This document shows, one piece after another, positions 9,547 through 20,665 of a DNA stretch of 64,000 nucleotides; position 1 is the stretch's first letter, and each line of letters begins with the position of its first letter. The stretch comes from Actinobacteria bacterium IMCC19121 (GTDB lineage: Bacteria > Actinomycetota > Actinomycetes > Nanopelagicales > Nanopelagicaceae): the NCBI GenBank assembly GCA_002284895.1, contig CP015605.1, forward strand, positions 248,001 to 312,000, read 5' to 3'. The notes below the pieces were generated by a model, which saw nothing but the letters and a program-made list of their open reading frames with translations, did no database searches and was not told where the DNA came from. Position numbers and translations under genes: made by a program.

Positions 9547-9556
9547 AGCGTACCTT
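9547..9556. promoter_or_regulatory. Overlapping divergent -10 elements of uup-like gene and kynU
   Basis: The 24-bp gap holds AGCGTACCTT. Read forward, TACCTT (9551-9556) is at -12 to -7 of kynU; read in reverse, TACGCT (9552-9547) is at -14 to -9 of the ABC-F gene. The two hexamers share the central TA. TTGCGC at 9528-9533, 17 bp upstream of the forward hexamer, may be a weak -35. Confidence 0.55.
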
Positions 9557-9562
9557 TCCTTC

Positions 9563-10834
9563 ATGAACGTTACTGACCGCGCTTATGCTCTAGAGCTAGA
9601 TAAAAACGATCCTCTGGCTCATTTCAAATCACAATTCGTGGTCACAGACCCGCAGATGTGTTATTTGGATGGAAATTCATTAGGTCGTCTTCCAAAAGAG
9701 ACTATTTCTGCCGTGAACAATCTCATGACTGAATGGGGCTCAGAAGTTGTAACCGGTTGGGGCCATTGGGTTGATGAAGCGCAGCCAACCGGGGATTTAC
9801 TAGGCCAAGCAGCTTTAGGTGCAGCTCCTGGACAAATTCTTGTCTGTGACACAACATCAGTTAACTTCTATCAACTTTGTCTTGCGGCGGTGCATGCACG
9901 TCCTGGTCGTAAAACAATCATCACAGATGCTGCAAACTTTCCGACAGATCGATACATCCTTGATGGAATTGCTAAGCAGTTCGGCTTAAAACTTGTCCTT
10001 ATCCAAAATGAAGATTCTGCAGTTGCAACACATGAGCGCATCACAACACAAGTTCTTGCTCCATATCTCAGTGATGATGTTGCACTTGTAACACTACAAG
10101 TTATTCAATATCGCTCAGGTGCTAGAACAGACATCAAATCAATTACCGACCAAGTACGTGCAATTGGTGGTTTAGTTGTTTGGGATGCCAGCCATGCAGT
10201 TGGTGCAATTGAATTAAACCTTGATGCAAACGGAGTTGATCTTTGTGTTGGTTGCACATATAAATATGGAAACTCAGGTCCAGGTTCACCTGCTTGGTTA
10301 TATGTAAGCAAAAAGATTCAAAAAGAATTACAAGTTCCAATTCAGGGTTGGTTTGCGCAAGATGCCCAGTTTGAAATGGGGCCAGTATTTGAGCGAGCAC
10401 AAAACATCCGCGGCTTCCAGATTGCTAGTCCATCACTGATCGGTATCCGCTGTGTTCAAACAGCTTTTTCAATGATTAAAGAGGCTGGCATAGATGCAAT
10501 CGCACATAAGGCTGCAGTTGGCACACAGCTGATGATCAATCTTTATGATGCCTGGTTAGCTCCACTTGGATTTGTACTTAACACTTCACGCGATGCTAAA
10601 GAGCGTGGTGGACATATCTCATTGGTTCACCCAGATGCTGCTCAGATATGCGTTGCAATGCGCGAGATTTCTAATGTAATTCCTGACTACCGCACGCCTA
10701 ATTCAATCCGTTTGGCTATCTCACCACTTCCAACATCATTTGTTGAAGTATGGGATGGTTTTGAGAGAACGCGCGATCTAGTGGCATCTGGCCAATACAA
10801 AACAATAAAAGAGGGCGGTTCACGAGTCACATGA
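9563..10834 (+). CDS. kynU: Kynureninase
   Basis: PLP enzyme cleaving kynurenine to anthranilate and alanine in tryptophan breakdown. The 423-residue sequence has CYLDGNSLGRLP, TDAANFPTDRYI, DASHAVGAIELNL and the PLP-lysine motif CTYKYGNSGPG with the lysine at residue 234, all as in bacterial kynureninases. The message is predicted leaderless (TACCTT at -12 to -7). It overlaps kynA by 4 bp (ATGA). No kynurenine formamidase gene, which catalyses the intervening step, is present in the window. Confidence 0.95.
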   Translation: MNVTDRAYALELDKNDPLAHFKSQFVVTDPQMCYLDGNSLGRLPKETISAVNNLMTEWGSEVVTGWGHWVDEAQPTGDLLGQAALGAAPGQILVCDTTSVNFYQLCLAAVHARPGRKTIITDAANFPTDRYILDGIAKQFGLKLVLIQNEDSAVATHERITTQVLAPYLSDDVALVTLQVIQYRSGARTDIKSITDQVRAIGGLVVWDASHAVGAIELNLDANGVDLCVGCTYKYGNSGPGSPAWLYVSKKIQKELQVPIQGWFAQDAQFEMGPVFERAQNIRGFQIASPSLIGIRCVQTAFSMIKEAGIDAIAHKAAVGTQLMINLYDAWLAPLGFVLNTSRDAKERGGHISLVHPDAAQICVAMREISNVIPDYRTPNSIRLAISPLPTSFVEVWDGFERTRDLVASGQYKTIKEGGSRVT

Positions 10835-11625
10835 GCGAAAACTTCGATTCAGCACTGACATACACATCTTATTTAGCCGTAGATGAACTCTTAAGCTTGC
10901 AGCGTCCACTCTCACAAGGGCCAGAGCATGATGAGATGCTTTTCATCATCATTCACCAAACTTATGAGCTCTGGTTCAAACAAATCATCCATGAATTTGC
11001 AGAGGCCCAGCGCTCTATGGAATCTGGTGATACTCATTATTCCCTAGCAATTCTGGGACGCATCCGTACGATTTTAAAAGTCTGTGTTACACAGATTGAT
11101 ATTTTAGAAACTATGACACCTTTGCAGTTCAATGCATTCCGCTCATATCTTTCATCATCAAGCGGTTTTCAATCTGCACAGTTTAGAAAAGTAGAGGCGT
11201 TACTTGGACGCCGCGATAATAAAATGGCTGGACACTTACCGCCTGCAATTCAAGCTGAAATTGCTTTAATCACTGCAGGTAATTCAGTATGGGATTCAGC
11301 TTTGGCTTATTTATCAAAGCGTGGACACGCAATTCCTACTGATGTTCTAGAACGAGATCGCGCTTTGCCATATGAGGCTAATCTGCGCGTCCAAGATGTT
11401 CTACTTGCAGTTCATACGAAAGATCCTGAGAGTGCAATGATTTGTGAGCGCTTGGTGGATATTGATGAAGGAATGCAAGAGTGGCGCTATCGCCATGTGA
11501 AGATGGTGGAGCGCACAATCGGTCACAAAATTGGTACTGGTGGTTCAAGCGGTGTGGAATACCTTGCAAGTACTTTATTTGCGCCAGTATTTAAAGATTT
11601 GTGGGAAATTCGTTCACGCTTTTAA
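10831..11625 (+). CDS. kynA: Tryptophan 2,3-dioxygenase
   Basis: Haem dioxygenase opening the indole ring of L-tryptophan to give N-formylkynurenine. The 264-residue sequence is typical: IIHQTYELWFKQIIHE in the active site, SGFQSAQFRKVEALLG, then WRYRHVKMVER holding the axial haem histidine and IGTGGSSGVEYL, the substrate-carboxylate loop. Translationally coupled to kynU. The stop TAA shares the palindrome TTAA with the stop of the convergent nitroreductase gene. Confidence 0.95.
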   Translation: MSENFDSALTYTSYLAVDELLSLQRPLSQGPEHDEMLFIIIHQTYELWFKQIIHEFAEAQRSMESGDTHYSLAILGRIRTILKVCVTQIDILETMTPLQFNAFRSYLSSSSGFQSAQFRKVEALLGRRDNKMAGHLPPAIQAEIALITAGNSVWDSALAYLSKRGHAIPTDVLERDRALPYEANLRVQDVLLAVHTKDPESAMICERLVDIDEGMQEWRYRHVKMVERTIGHKIGTGGSSGVEYLASTLFAPVFKDLWEIRSRF

Positions 11626-12197
11626 TTCGGTAAACCTTTAACCACAATCTCTTCTAATGCTTTGCGCTCTCGTGGTGCATTTTCTCTCTCTAACATTGCC
11701 CCTTGTAATAGCTCAGCCGGTGCTTGCCTACCAATTGCTATAACTGCAATCGGTGTAAGAGAAGGATCTACTCCTAGATTTTCCCCAGCTTTAGTAGCAT
11801 CAAAGCCAGTCATTTGGTGAGCAACAAGTCCGCGGTGGTGTGTTTCTACAACCATTTGAGCAACAGCAAGACCGCAGTCATAGAGATAACCCTTATTTGG
11901 TGTTCCGTCTTCGCGCGTGTGAACGCCAGCAACAACAATTAACACAGATGCGCGGTGGGCCCATCCCTGATTAAAAGAAACTAAAGAATCTAAAATCTGC
12001 GAAAAGGTTTCGTCCCCGCGATGTCCAACAAAGAATCTCCAAGGCTGTCCGTTGTGTGCTGATGGTGCCCAGCGAGCAGCTTCCAATATTGCCAATAGAT
12101 CTTCTTTTGATAGAACAGCTGCTGCATCTAATGAGCGAGGGCTGCGTCGATTGGCTAATACTTCATTAATTTCTACTGCAGTCTGTGCTTTCATCAT
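11622..12197 (-). CDS. Nitroreductase-family FMN oxidoreductase
   Basis: A 191-residue flavoprotein of the nitroreductase superfamily. N-terminal RRSPRSLDAAAVLSKEDL and WAPSAHNGQPWRF are the FMN phosphate and ring contacts; GLAVAQMVVETHHRGL and PIAVIAIGR are the usual helix and strand. The physiological substrate cannot be read from sequence. Reverse-strand TAGACT lies exactly at -12 to -7 of the first ATG (12197), so that one is chosen over the adjacent ATG at 12194. Convergent with kynA. Confidence 0.88.
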   Translation of the reverse strand: MMKAQTAVEINEVLANRRSPRSLDAAAVLSKEDLLAILEAARWAPSAHNGQPWRFFVGHRGDETFSQILDSLVSFNQGWAHRASVLIVVAGVHTREDGTPNKGYLYDCGLAVAQMVVETHHRGLVAHQMTGFDATKAGENLGVDPSLTPIAVIAIGRQAPAELLQGAMLERENAPRERKALEEIVVKGLPN

Positions 12198-12203
12198 TAG
12201 TGC

Positions 12204-12224
12204 AGTCTAAGTGCAGGCTAGAGT
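12204..12224. promoter_or_regulatory. Divergent leaderless promoters, nitroreductase and DedA-2
   Basis: In the 33-bp gap, reverse TAGACT (12209-12204) sits at -12 to -7 of the nitroreductase ATG and forward TAGAGT (12219-12224) at -12 to -7 of the DedA-2 ATG. Neither gene has a Shine-Dalgarno sequence. Confidence 0.55.
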
Positions 12225-12230
12225 TCTCGC

Positions 12231-12854
12231 ATGTCGGGATGGATTCACCACAGTGCTGATTGGCTAGTGGCACACAACTTAGAAACTCCCCTTTTTATTC
12301 TTCTCATTCTTTTTGCATTTGCTGAAGCTGCTGCCTTTGTGGGCTTTGTTTTGCCAGGTGAAACTTCTTTATTAATCGGTGGAGTCTTGGCACATTCAAA
12401 AGTTTGGCCATTATGGCTCTTTATTGTTTGCGCAGTCCTAGGCGCAATAGCTGGAGATTCTGTTGGTTATGAAGTTGGAAAACATTTTGGTCCACGAATT
12501 AAAACAACTCAATTTGGAAAATTCGTAGGCGAAAAGCGTTGGAAGCTGGCTGAACATATTTTTGCTAAATACCATGGAGGGGCGATCTTTTTTGGTCGTG
12601 CCCAAGCACTCTTACGTGCTCTTGTGCCAGCCCTTGCTGGAATGCACCAAGTTCCGTATAGAACTTTTCTAAAATGGAATGCTGCTGGAGGAATTGTATT
12701 TGGAACTGCTGTCGTGCTCCTTGGATATGAATTTGCTAATTCACTTGCATCACTTGAAAAATATCTCAAGTACTGGGCTTTTTTTGCTCTTGCGGTTGCA
12801 GTGAGCGTAATTATGGTTTTAAAAAATAGATTAGAAAAAATGATTGAAGGCTAG
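12231..12854 (+). CDS. DedA-family membrane protein (2)
   Basis: A 207-residue DedA/SNARE-associated protein, divergent from DedA-1 in sequence. Shows FVGFVLPGETSLLIGG, GAIAGDSVGYEVGKHFGP, FFGRAQALLRALVPALAG (the re-entrant motif with its arginines) and a C-terminal membrane helix followed by a lysine/arginine tail. Probably a lipid or envelope-precursor carrier. Leaderless start at ATG 12231. Its TAG stop abuts the TAA stop of the convergent glycosyltransferase gene with no space for a terminator. Confidence 0.88.
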   Translation: MSGWIHHSADWLVAHNLETPLFILLILFAFAEAAAFVGFVLPGETSLLIGGVLAHSKVWPLWLFIVCAVLGAIAGDSVGYEVGKHFGPRIKTTQFGKFVGEKRWKLAEHIFAKYHGGAIFFGRAQALLRALVPALAGMHQVPYRTFLKWNAAGGIVFGTAVVLLGYEFANSLASLEKYLKYWAFFALAVAVSVIMVLKNRLEKMIEG

Positions 12855-14267
12855 TTACTTCTTAATTTTTTCGACTAAATCTCCATATGCTTCTTGTGCA
12901 ATCTCTTCTCGCTTTGCTCTATATCCAGGACTTGCATCCGTAATGAGGTGTTCAAAGCGAGTTCCTGACTTAATCAACTTCTGAAGAGTTGCAGAATCTG
13001 TTGAATCACCAAATATAGGTGGCTCCTCTTTGGTGATTTGAACATCTTTGTGGGGGTTAATGAATCGATAGACCAATGCAACGCGACGCAAACCTAAATT
13101 CGCAACATGCCGTAATCCGCGATTAAAGTGATCTTGAATCATTAAGCGCTTAAACGTTAATGACTTGGCTTGTTGTGGAGTCTGTTCCTTTGTGAGTGCA
13201 AATAGCATGTCTGCAATCTCTTGTCCCCCAGTTGTATTGGAAAGCTCTGCGCATTTTGCAGATAAACCAGCACGCACTTGTGGGTCCTGTAGTTTCTTAA
13301 CTGTCTTTGTAATATCAGCTAAATCTGCTTGATCTGCGCGTAATGCAAAGCCAAAATCATGACACCAACGGGCTCGAGCCTCTTGATCATCGGTTCCACG
13401 AATGTTTGATACAAACACTGTTGGTACCTGTGCTGGCAATAGCTCGTGCACACCGTTATATCCAGTTGCACATATACCAGCATCAAATGCATGCAACACT
13501 TTTGCTAGCGGAAAATAGCGCGCAACTTTTATGTCTAGTCCCTCTGGAGCTAAAGAGTTTCCATCTTTATCAATTGGGGCTTTAGTTAAAATCACTTGCA
13601 AGTCTTTCCAGCCAAGTAAACCTTCCAGAGCTGCAGTCATCTTGTGGTTAACATCGCTATCACCTGTTCCAAGTTGAACTAATGCAACTGGACGGTTTTG
13701 ATCAAGACCTAATGCTTTACGGGCATCGGCGCGAGATAATGCATCTTCTTTTCTAAAAAGTGAAACAGGAGATGTTAAAACAGAGTCTTTGCGCTTTGAT
13801 GTTGGACCAAAATCGTATGCACGGGCAATGTCGCCAGGCTCAACAATTGCATCCATCATCTTTGCTTGTAAACCTAAAATGAAGCGTTGCGGTTTTTTTT
13901 GCCACAGTCCACGTCGCACCCATACAAGTTTTAATTTGGGGTTTGCATTACGCGCAGCTATTACACCTGGGTAAGGAACAACGCCATCAAAAGATAAAAC
14001 TTTTGCATCTGTCTCTTCAACTAACGCTAAAAGGCGATCGCGTAAGTATGCATCCCACTTTTCGCGTGACATCCATAAGCGATCTCGCCCTGGGATGTAT
14101 TCGCAACGAATACCCATGAAGGAAGGAATCTCTGCAATTCCACCAGCCATTGAAACGATAATTGGATTTGCAACAGGCTTTAGTGCAAGGGCGACGGCGC
14201 TTGCTCGTGCCAAATGGCCCATTCCAACTCCATTGCTGGTTGCAAGGATGATTGTGGGTTTGGACAT
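12855..14267 (-). CDS. GT-B fold glycosyltransferase (MurG/GT28-like)
   Basis: A 470-residue protein. The N-terminal ATSNGVGMGHLARASAVA matches the glycine-rich acceptor-binding loop of MurG-like glycosyltransferases; the second domain contains VALVQLGTGDSD and a GYNGVHELLPAQVPTVFVS nucleotide-sugar binding region. Residues ~370-470 form an extra charged C-terminal segment that I cannot assign. No signal peptide or membrane segment is evident. Donor and acceptor unknown. Reverse TAGGCT at -13 to -8 points to a leaderless start at 14267. Divergent from the polyamine ABC operon. Confidence 0.75.
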   Translation of the reverse strand: MSKPTIILATSNGVGMGHLARASAVALALKPVANPIIVSMAGGIAEIPSFMGIRCEYIPGRDRLWMSREKWDAYLRDRLLALVEETDAKVLSFDGVVPYPGVIAARNANPKLKLVWVRRGLWQKKPQRFILGLQAKMMDAIVEPGDIARAYDFGPTSKRKDSVLTSPVSLFRKEDALSRADARKALGLDQNRPVALVQLGTGDSDVNHKMTAALEGLLGWKDLQVILTKAPIDKDGNSLAPEGLDIKVARYFPLAKVLHAFDAGICATGYNGVHELLPAQVPTVFVSNIRGTDDQEARARWCHDFGFALRADQADLADITKTVKKLQDPQVRAGLSAKCAELSNTTGGQEIADMLFALTKEQTPQQAKSLTFKRLMIQDHFNRGLRHVANLGLRRVALVYRFINPHKDVQITKEEPPIFGDSTDSATLQKLIKSGTRFEHLITDASPGYRAKREEIAQEAYGDLVEKIKK

Positions 14268-14274
14268 GGCACGA

Positions 14275-14316
14275 AGCCTATCTATTAGTTACTTCTGAGC
14301 CCATTTTGAGTAAAGT
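14275..14316. promoter_or_regulatory. Divergent leaderless promoters, glycosyltransferase and polyamine ABC operon
   Basis: Reverse TAGGCT (14280-14275) is at -13 to -8 of the glycosyltransferase ATG. Forward TAAAGT (14311-14316) is at -13 to -8 of a GTG at 14324, which selects that start among several in-frame candidates for the ABC ATPase. Confidence 0.5.
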
Positions 14317-14323
14317 CAGCGGG

Positions 14324-15295
14324 GTGTCTGGCACTGTGATTGTTTCCATTAAAGGGCTCACCCGATCCTTTGGTGACGTGCGTGCAGTTGCTGGAGTTGA
14401 CCTAGATATCTATGAAGGCGAATTCATAACTCTGCTTGGTCCATCAGGCTCAGGCAAAACAACAGTTCTTCGCATGATTGCAGGTTTTGAGAAACCAGAT
14501 TCTGGATCTATTGAATTGGCCGGTAAAGATGTTTCTCAACTTCCTCCCTATGAGCGAGACGTGAATACTGTTTTTCAGGATTACGCACTATTTCCACATA
14601 TGAACGTCATAAGCAATATTGAATATGGATTAAAAGTTAAAGGTGTTGCTAAACACGAGTGCAACGCTCGCGCAGTTGAAGCTCTTAAGCAAGTTCGTTT
14701 GGAAGGTTATGGTGAAAGAAAACCATCTCAACTCTCAGGCGGACAAAGGCAACGCGTAGCACTAGCCCGTGCATTAGTGAATAGACCATCGGTTTTGCTT
14801 CTTGATGAGCCTCTAGGCGCATTGGATTTAAAATTGCGCGAACAGATGCAAATTGAATTGAAGGAGTTGCAGCGAGCCGTTGGGATTACGTTCATATTTG
14901 TGACTCACGATCAAGAAGAAGCGCTGACAATGAGTGATCGAATCGCAGTTTTTAACAATGGAAGAATTGAACAACTAGGCAGCCCTCGTGAAATTTATGC
15001 AAATCCAGTAAGTGCTTTCGTATCTGAGTTTGTTGGTCAAACTAACCGAATTAGCATTGAAAGCGTGAGAATTAATATCCGACCAGAAGCAATTACGGTT
15101 TCAAAGTCACAAACTTCAGGAAATCGTTCACTACAAGGAACTCTGCGCGATGTAATTTTCGTAGGTGCTACTACACGATATTTAGTGGACACAAGCTGTG
15201 GCACTGTTATTTCAGTGGTTCCGGTGGGTGAACTTAAAATAGGTGATGCTGTAACTGTCTCATGGGAAAAGGAAAAGGAATTCCTGGTTCATTGA
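14324..15295 (+). CDS. potA: Polyamine-type ABC importer ATPase
   Basis: Energy-coupling ATPase of a spermidine/putrescine-class importer. About 323 residues: Walker A GPSGSGKTT, signature LSGGQRQRVALARAL, Walker B LLLDEPLGALD, switch His VTHDQEEAL, and a C-terminal TOBE region (IESVRINIRPEAITVS). The frame is open from 14252, but that part is antisense to the glycosyltransferase. Start candidates are TTG 14306, GTG 14324 and GTG 14336; GTG 14324 is preferred for its TAAAGT -10. Followed by the binding protein and two permeases. PotA naming rests on family resemblance and operon content. Confidence 0.88.
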   Translation: MSGTVIVSIKGLTRSFGDVRAVAGVDLDIYEGEFITLLGPSGSGKTTVLRMIAGFEKPDSGSIELAGKDVSQLPPYERDVNTVFQDYALFPHMNVISNIEYGLKVKGVAKHECNARAVEALKQVRLEGYGERKPSQLSGGQRQRVALARALVNRPSVLLLDEPLGALDLKLREQMQIELKELQRAVGITFIFVTHDQEEALTMSDRIAVFNNGRIEQLGSPREIYANPVSAFVSEFVGQTNRISIESVRINIRPEAITVSKSQTSGNRSLQGTLRDVIFVGATTRYLVDTSCGTVISVVPVGELKIGDAVTVSWEKEKEFLVH

Positions 15296-15350
15296 AGAAC
15301 TAGGGTGCATATTCAACCGCTGAATATGTTAAGTAAAGATGGAGGTACAG

Positions 15351-16544
15351 ATGCATAAGAAGCGTCTGGTTTCACTAATCGCTGTTGCTTCAGTAGCAGC
15401 GCTCATTCTCGCTGGTTGCAGCTCAGGTAGCGACTCTGCATCCGATAGCGGTGTACCTAAAGTAGACATGATGAAAGAGCTTGGCGCTGGTGAAGGCCAG
15501 GTAAATATCGTTGCTTGGGCTGGATATGTCGAAAATGGTTCAACAGATCCAAATGTCGACTGGGTTACTGGTTTCGAAAAAGAAACTGGTTGCAAAGTTA
15601 ACGTTAAGAATGGTGCTACATCAGATGACATGGTCGCATTAATGAAGACCGGTGAATACGACGTAGTTTCTGCATCTGGTGATGCCTCACTTCGTCTAAT
15701 TTATGGTGGCGATGTTGCACCTGTTAACACAGACTTAATTCCAAACTATGCAGATATCTTTGAAAATCTTAAGATGCAGCAATGGAACTCAGTAGATGGT
15801 GTTGCATACGGTATTCCGCACGGTCGTGGAGCTAACTTATTGGCGTACCGCACAGATATTGTTAAGCCTGCACCAACTTCATGGGCTTCAGTATTTGATG
15901 TGAACTCACCTTATAAGGGCAAGATCACAGCGTATGACTCACCTATTTATATTGCTGATGCAGCACTTTATTTGATGGAGACAAAGCCAGAGCTTGGGAT
16001 TAAATATCCTTACGCTCTAGATCAAACCCAGTTTGATGCTGCTATTGAGGTTCTAAAGGCTCAGAAGCCACTTATTGGCGAGTACTGGGGCGATTACCTC
16101 AAGCATGTTGCATCACTTAAATCAGGTGGAACAGTGCTTGGTACAACCTGGCAAGTAAATATCAATCTTGCAAAGGGTGAAGGAACTAAGGTTGAAGGCA
16201 TTAAACCATCAGAAGGTTCAACTGGTTGGTCAGATACATGGATGGTTAGCAGCAAAGCTAAGAATCCAAACTGTGCATACATGTGGATGAACCACATTGC
16301 ATCACCTGCAGCAAATGCAGGAGTTGCAGAATGGTTCGGAGAAGCTCCATCTAATGCAAAGTCTTGCGACCTAACTGCTGATAAGAACCACTGTGCAACT
16401 TTCCATGCTGCAGATGATGCTTACTGGGAAGATGTTTACTACTGGAATACAGCAACTGAAGCTTGCCTTGACGGTCGTACAGACGTGAAATGCGTCCCTT
16501 ACGCCGAATGGGTTAAAGCTTGGTCTAGTTTGCGCAATTCATAA
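15351..16544 (+). CDS. potD: Polyamine-type ABC substrate-binding lipoprotein
   Basis: A 397-residue extracytoplasmic binding protein. It has a lipoprotein signal: positive MHKKRLVSLI, hydrophobic core, then LILAGCSS lipobox with the acylated Cys. The mature part resembles PotD/PotF (VNIVAWAGYVENG, YDVVSASGD, GIPHGRGANLLAYR, TTWQVN). An in-frame ATG at 15339 contains the GGAGG (15341-15345) that serves ATG 15351, so 15351 is the start. Possible ligands are putrescine, spermidine or related amines; not decidable here. An intrinsic terminator follows directly, which should make this the most abundant product of the operon. Confidence 0.9.
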   Translation: MHKKRLVSLIAVASVAALILAGCSSGSDSASDSGVPKVDMMKELGAGEGQVNIVAWAGYVENGSTDPNVDWVTGFEKETGCKVNVKNGATSDDMVALMKTGEYDVVSASGDASLRLIYGGDVAPVNTDLIPNYADIFENLKMQQWNSVDGVAYGIPHGRGANLLAYRTDIVKPAPTSWASVFDVNSPYKGKITAYDSPIYIADAALYLMETKPELGIKYPYALDQTQFDAAIEVLKAQKPLIGEYWGDYLKHVASLKSGGTVLGTTWQVNINLAKGEGTKVEGIKPSEGSTGWSDTWMVSSKAKNPNCAYMWMNHIASPAANAGVAEWFGEAPSNAKSCDLTADKNHCATFHAADDAYWEDVYYWNTATEACLDGRTDVKCVPYAEWVKAWSSLRNS

Positions 16545-16550
16545 GTAATA

Positions 16551-16582
16551 AACCGGGCGTGGGTTAATTCCCACGCCCGGTT
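16551..16582 (+). terminator. Intra-operon intrinsic terminator after potD
   Basis: Perfect 13-bp stem (AACCGGGCGTGGG / CCCACGCCCGGTT) with loop TTAATT, followed by TTC and a T-rich stretch. It lies between the binding-protein gene and the permease genes, which have their own ribosome binding site at 16593, so it probably acts as a partial terminator setting protein stoichiometry. Confidence 0.88.
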
Positions 16583-16606
16583 TTCTTTATAAGAAAGGAG
16601 TCGTAC

Positions 16607-17466
16607 GTGTTAATTTCTTTATCGAACTATTTGCACAAAAGAGATCGCCTGCGGCTCGTTGCACTTTTAACTACTCCAGTCTTATGGCTTGTAGTTGCTT
16701 ACTTAGGCGCATTAGCAATGCTTCTAGTAACTGCATTCTTTACGATTGATAGTTTTACAGGAAATGTTATTCAGCAGTTCAATCTAGGTAATTTTCAAGA
16801 CATGCTCACAGATGCTGCCTATAAGAATGTTGTTTTACGAACACTTGGCATTGCAATAAGCGTTACATTGATTTGCTCTGTTCTAGCAATCCCTATGGCT
16901 TTTTACATGGCCAAAATTGCTAGGCCTCGTTCGCAAAAGATCCTTGTTGCACTTGTTTTAACTCCACTGTGGGCTTCCTACTTAGTAAAAATCTACGCCT
17001 GGCGAACAATGCTCGAACCCGGAAACGGTGTCTTGGATTGGCTTCTAGGCCCAATAGGGATTCATTCGCCTGGATTTGGTGGGCCTGCAATCATTATTGG
17101 ACTTTCATACCTGTGGCTTCCGTACATGATCTTGCCAATCTATGCAGGGTTAGAACGCCTACCAAATAATCTCTTGGATGCTTCAGGTGATCTCGGCGCA
17201 CACAATTTCTATACTTTTAGAAAAGTAATTCTCCCACTTATATTCCCAAGCTTGGTTGCTGGGTCGATGTTTACTTTTTCTCTGAGCTTAGGTGATTACA
17301 TCACAGCTCAAATTATTGGCGGTAAATTACAGATGCTCGGTAATGTTGTTTATCAAAACTTCAGTATTAATCTACCTTTTGCCGCAACTATCGCAATGAT
17401 TCCAGTGTCAATCATGGCTCTTTATCTATACCTCGTGCGCCGCACGGGTGCGTTAGCGAGTATGTA

Positions 17467-17467
<1 letters not shown>
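16607..17467 (+). CDS. potB: Polyamine-type ABC importer permease 1
   Basis: A 286-residue inner-membrane permease with about six hydrophobic segments. The cytoplasmic coupling (EAA-like) loop is seen as DASGDLGAHNFYTFRKVILP, which contacts the ATPase. PotB-like residues LTPLWASYLVKIYAWR are present. GTG start at 16607 follows a strong AAAGGAG (16593-16599). Its TAA stop overlaps the ATG of the second permease by one base (TAATG). It should form a heterodimeric channel with potC. Confidence 0.9.
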
Positions 17468-19732
<2,265 letters not shown>

Positions 19733-19738
19733 TTAGGG

Positions 19739-20665
19739 ATGTCTAATCCACTTATTTCAGCGCGTGGTTTGACCAAGAAATTTGGAGATTTCACCGCAGT
19801 TAATGCCGTGGACTTCGATGTAGCCAAGGGTGAGTCCTTTGGCTTGCTTGGACCTAACGGCGCAGGTAAATCAACGATCATGCGTGTTCTTGCGGCAACA
19901 TCTCAGCGCACAAGTGGAACCGTAGAAATCCTTGGGAAAGACCCTGAATTATTTGGCCCTCTTGTACGTGCCCACCTTGGAGTTGTACCCCAGCAAGACA
20001 ATCTTGATGGCGAATTAACTGTGACTGAAAACCTTTACATTTATGGTCGTTATTTTGGTTTGTCAAAGAAGTTTATTAAAAACAAGATCGAAGAGCTTCT
20101 TGAGTTTGCACAATTAGAAGAAAAGCGTGATGCAAAGGTTGAAGCGCTCAGTGGTGGAATGAAGCGCCGTCTAACAATTGCCCGTGGGCTTGTTAGTGAA
20201 CCAGATATTTTGTTATTGGATGAACCAACTACTGGGCTTGACCCACAAGCGCGCCATATTCTCTGGGATCGCTTGTTCCGTCTGAAGGAACAAGGCGTAA
20301 CCCTTGTTTTAACTACACACTTTATGGATGAAGCTGAACAATTGTGTGATCGCCTCGTTGTGATGGACAAAGGTTCAATTATGGCCGAAGGATCTCCAGC
20401 ATCTTTGATTAAGCAGTATTCAAGTAAAGAGGTACTGGAAGTTCGATTTGGAAGTGATCGAAATAAAGAGATTGCCCCGCAACTTGCAACGATGTGTGAG
20501 CGCATGGAGACTCTGCCGGATCGCATTTTGATGTACACAGAAGATGGTGAAAAACTCCTTGAAGAAATCACTCACGCTGGAATGCATGCAACCACTTCAC
20601 TTGTTCGCAGAAGCTCACTTGAAGATGTCTTCTTGCGCCTAACTGGAAGAACTTTGATTGAATGA
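19739..20665 (+). CDS. ABC-2 type exporter ATPase (NodI/DrrA-like)
   Basis: A 308-residue ATPase: Walker A GPNGAGKST, Q-loop VVPQQDNLD, signature LSGGMKRRLTIARGL, Walker B ILLLDEPTTGLDP and switch His TTHFMDEAE. The C-terminal ~90 residues resemble those of NodI/DrrA-type export ATPases. It should power the two following ABC-2 permeases to export a lipid, polysaccharide or drug-like compound; the cargo is not apparent. Leaderless start; ATGA overlap with the next gene. Confidence 0.88.
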   Translation: MSNPLISARGLTKKFGDFTAVNAVDFDVAKGESFGLLGPNGAGKSTIMRVLAATSQRTSGTVEILGKDPELFGPLVRAHLGVVPQQDNLDGELTVTENLYIYGRYFGLSKKFIKNKIEELLEFAQLEEKRDAKVEALSGGMKRRLTIARGLVSEPDILLLDEPTTGLDPQARHILWDRLFRLKEQGVTLVLTTHFMDEAEQLCDRLVVMDKGSIMAEGSPASLIKQYSSKEVLEVRFGSDRNKEIAPQLATMCERMETLPDRILMYTEDGEKLLEEITHAGMHATTSLVRRSSLEDVFLRLTGRTLIE

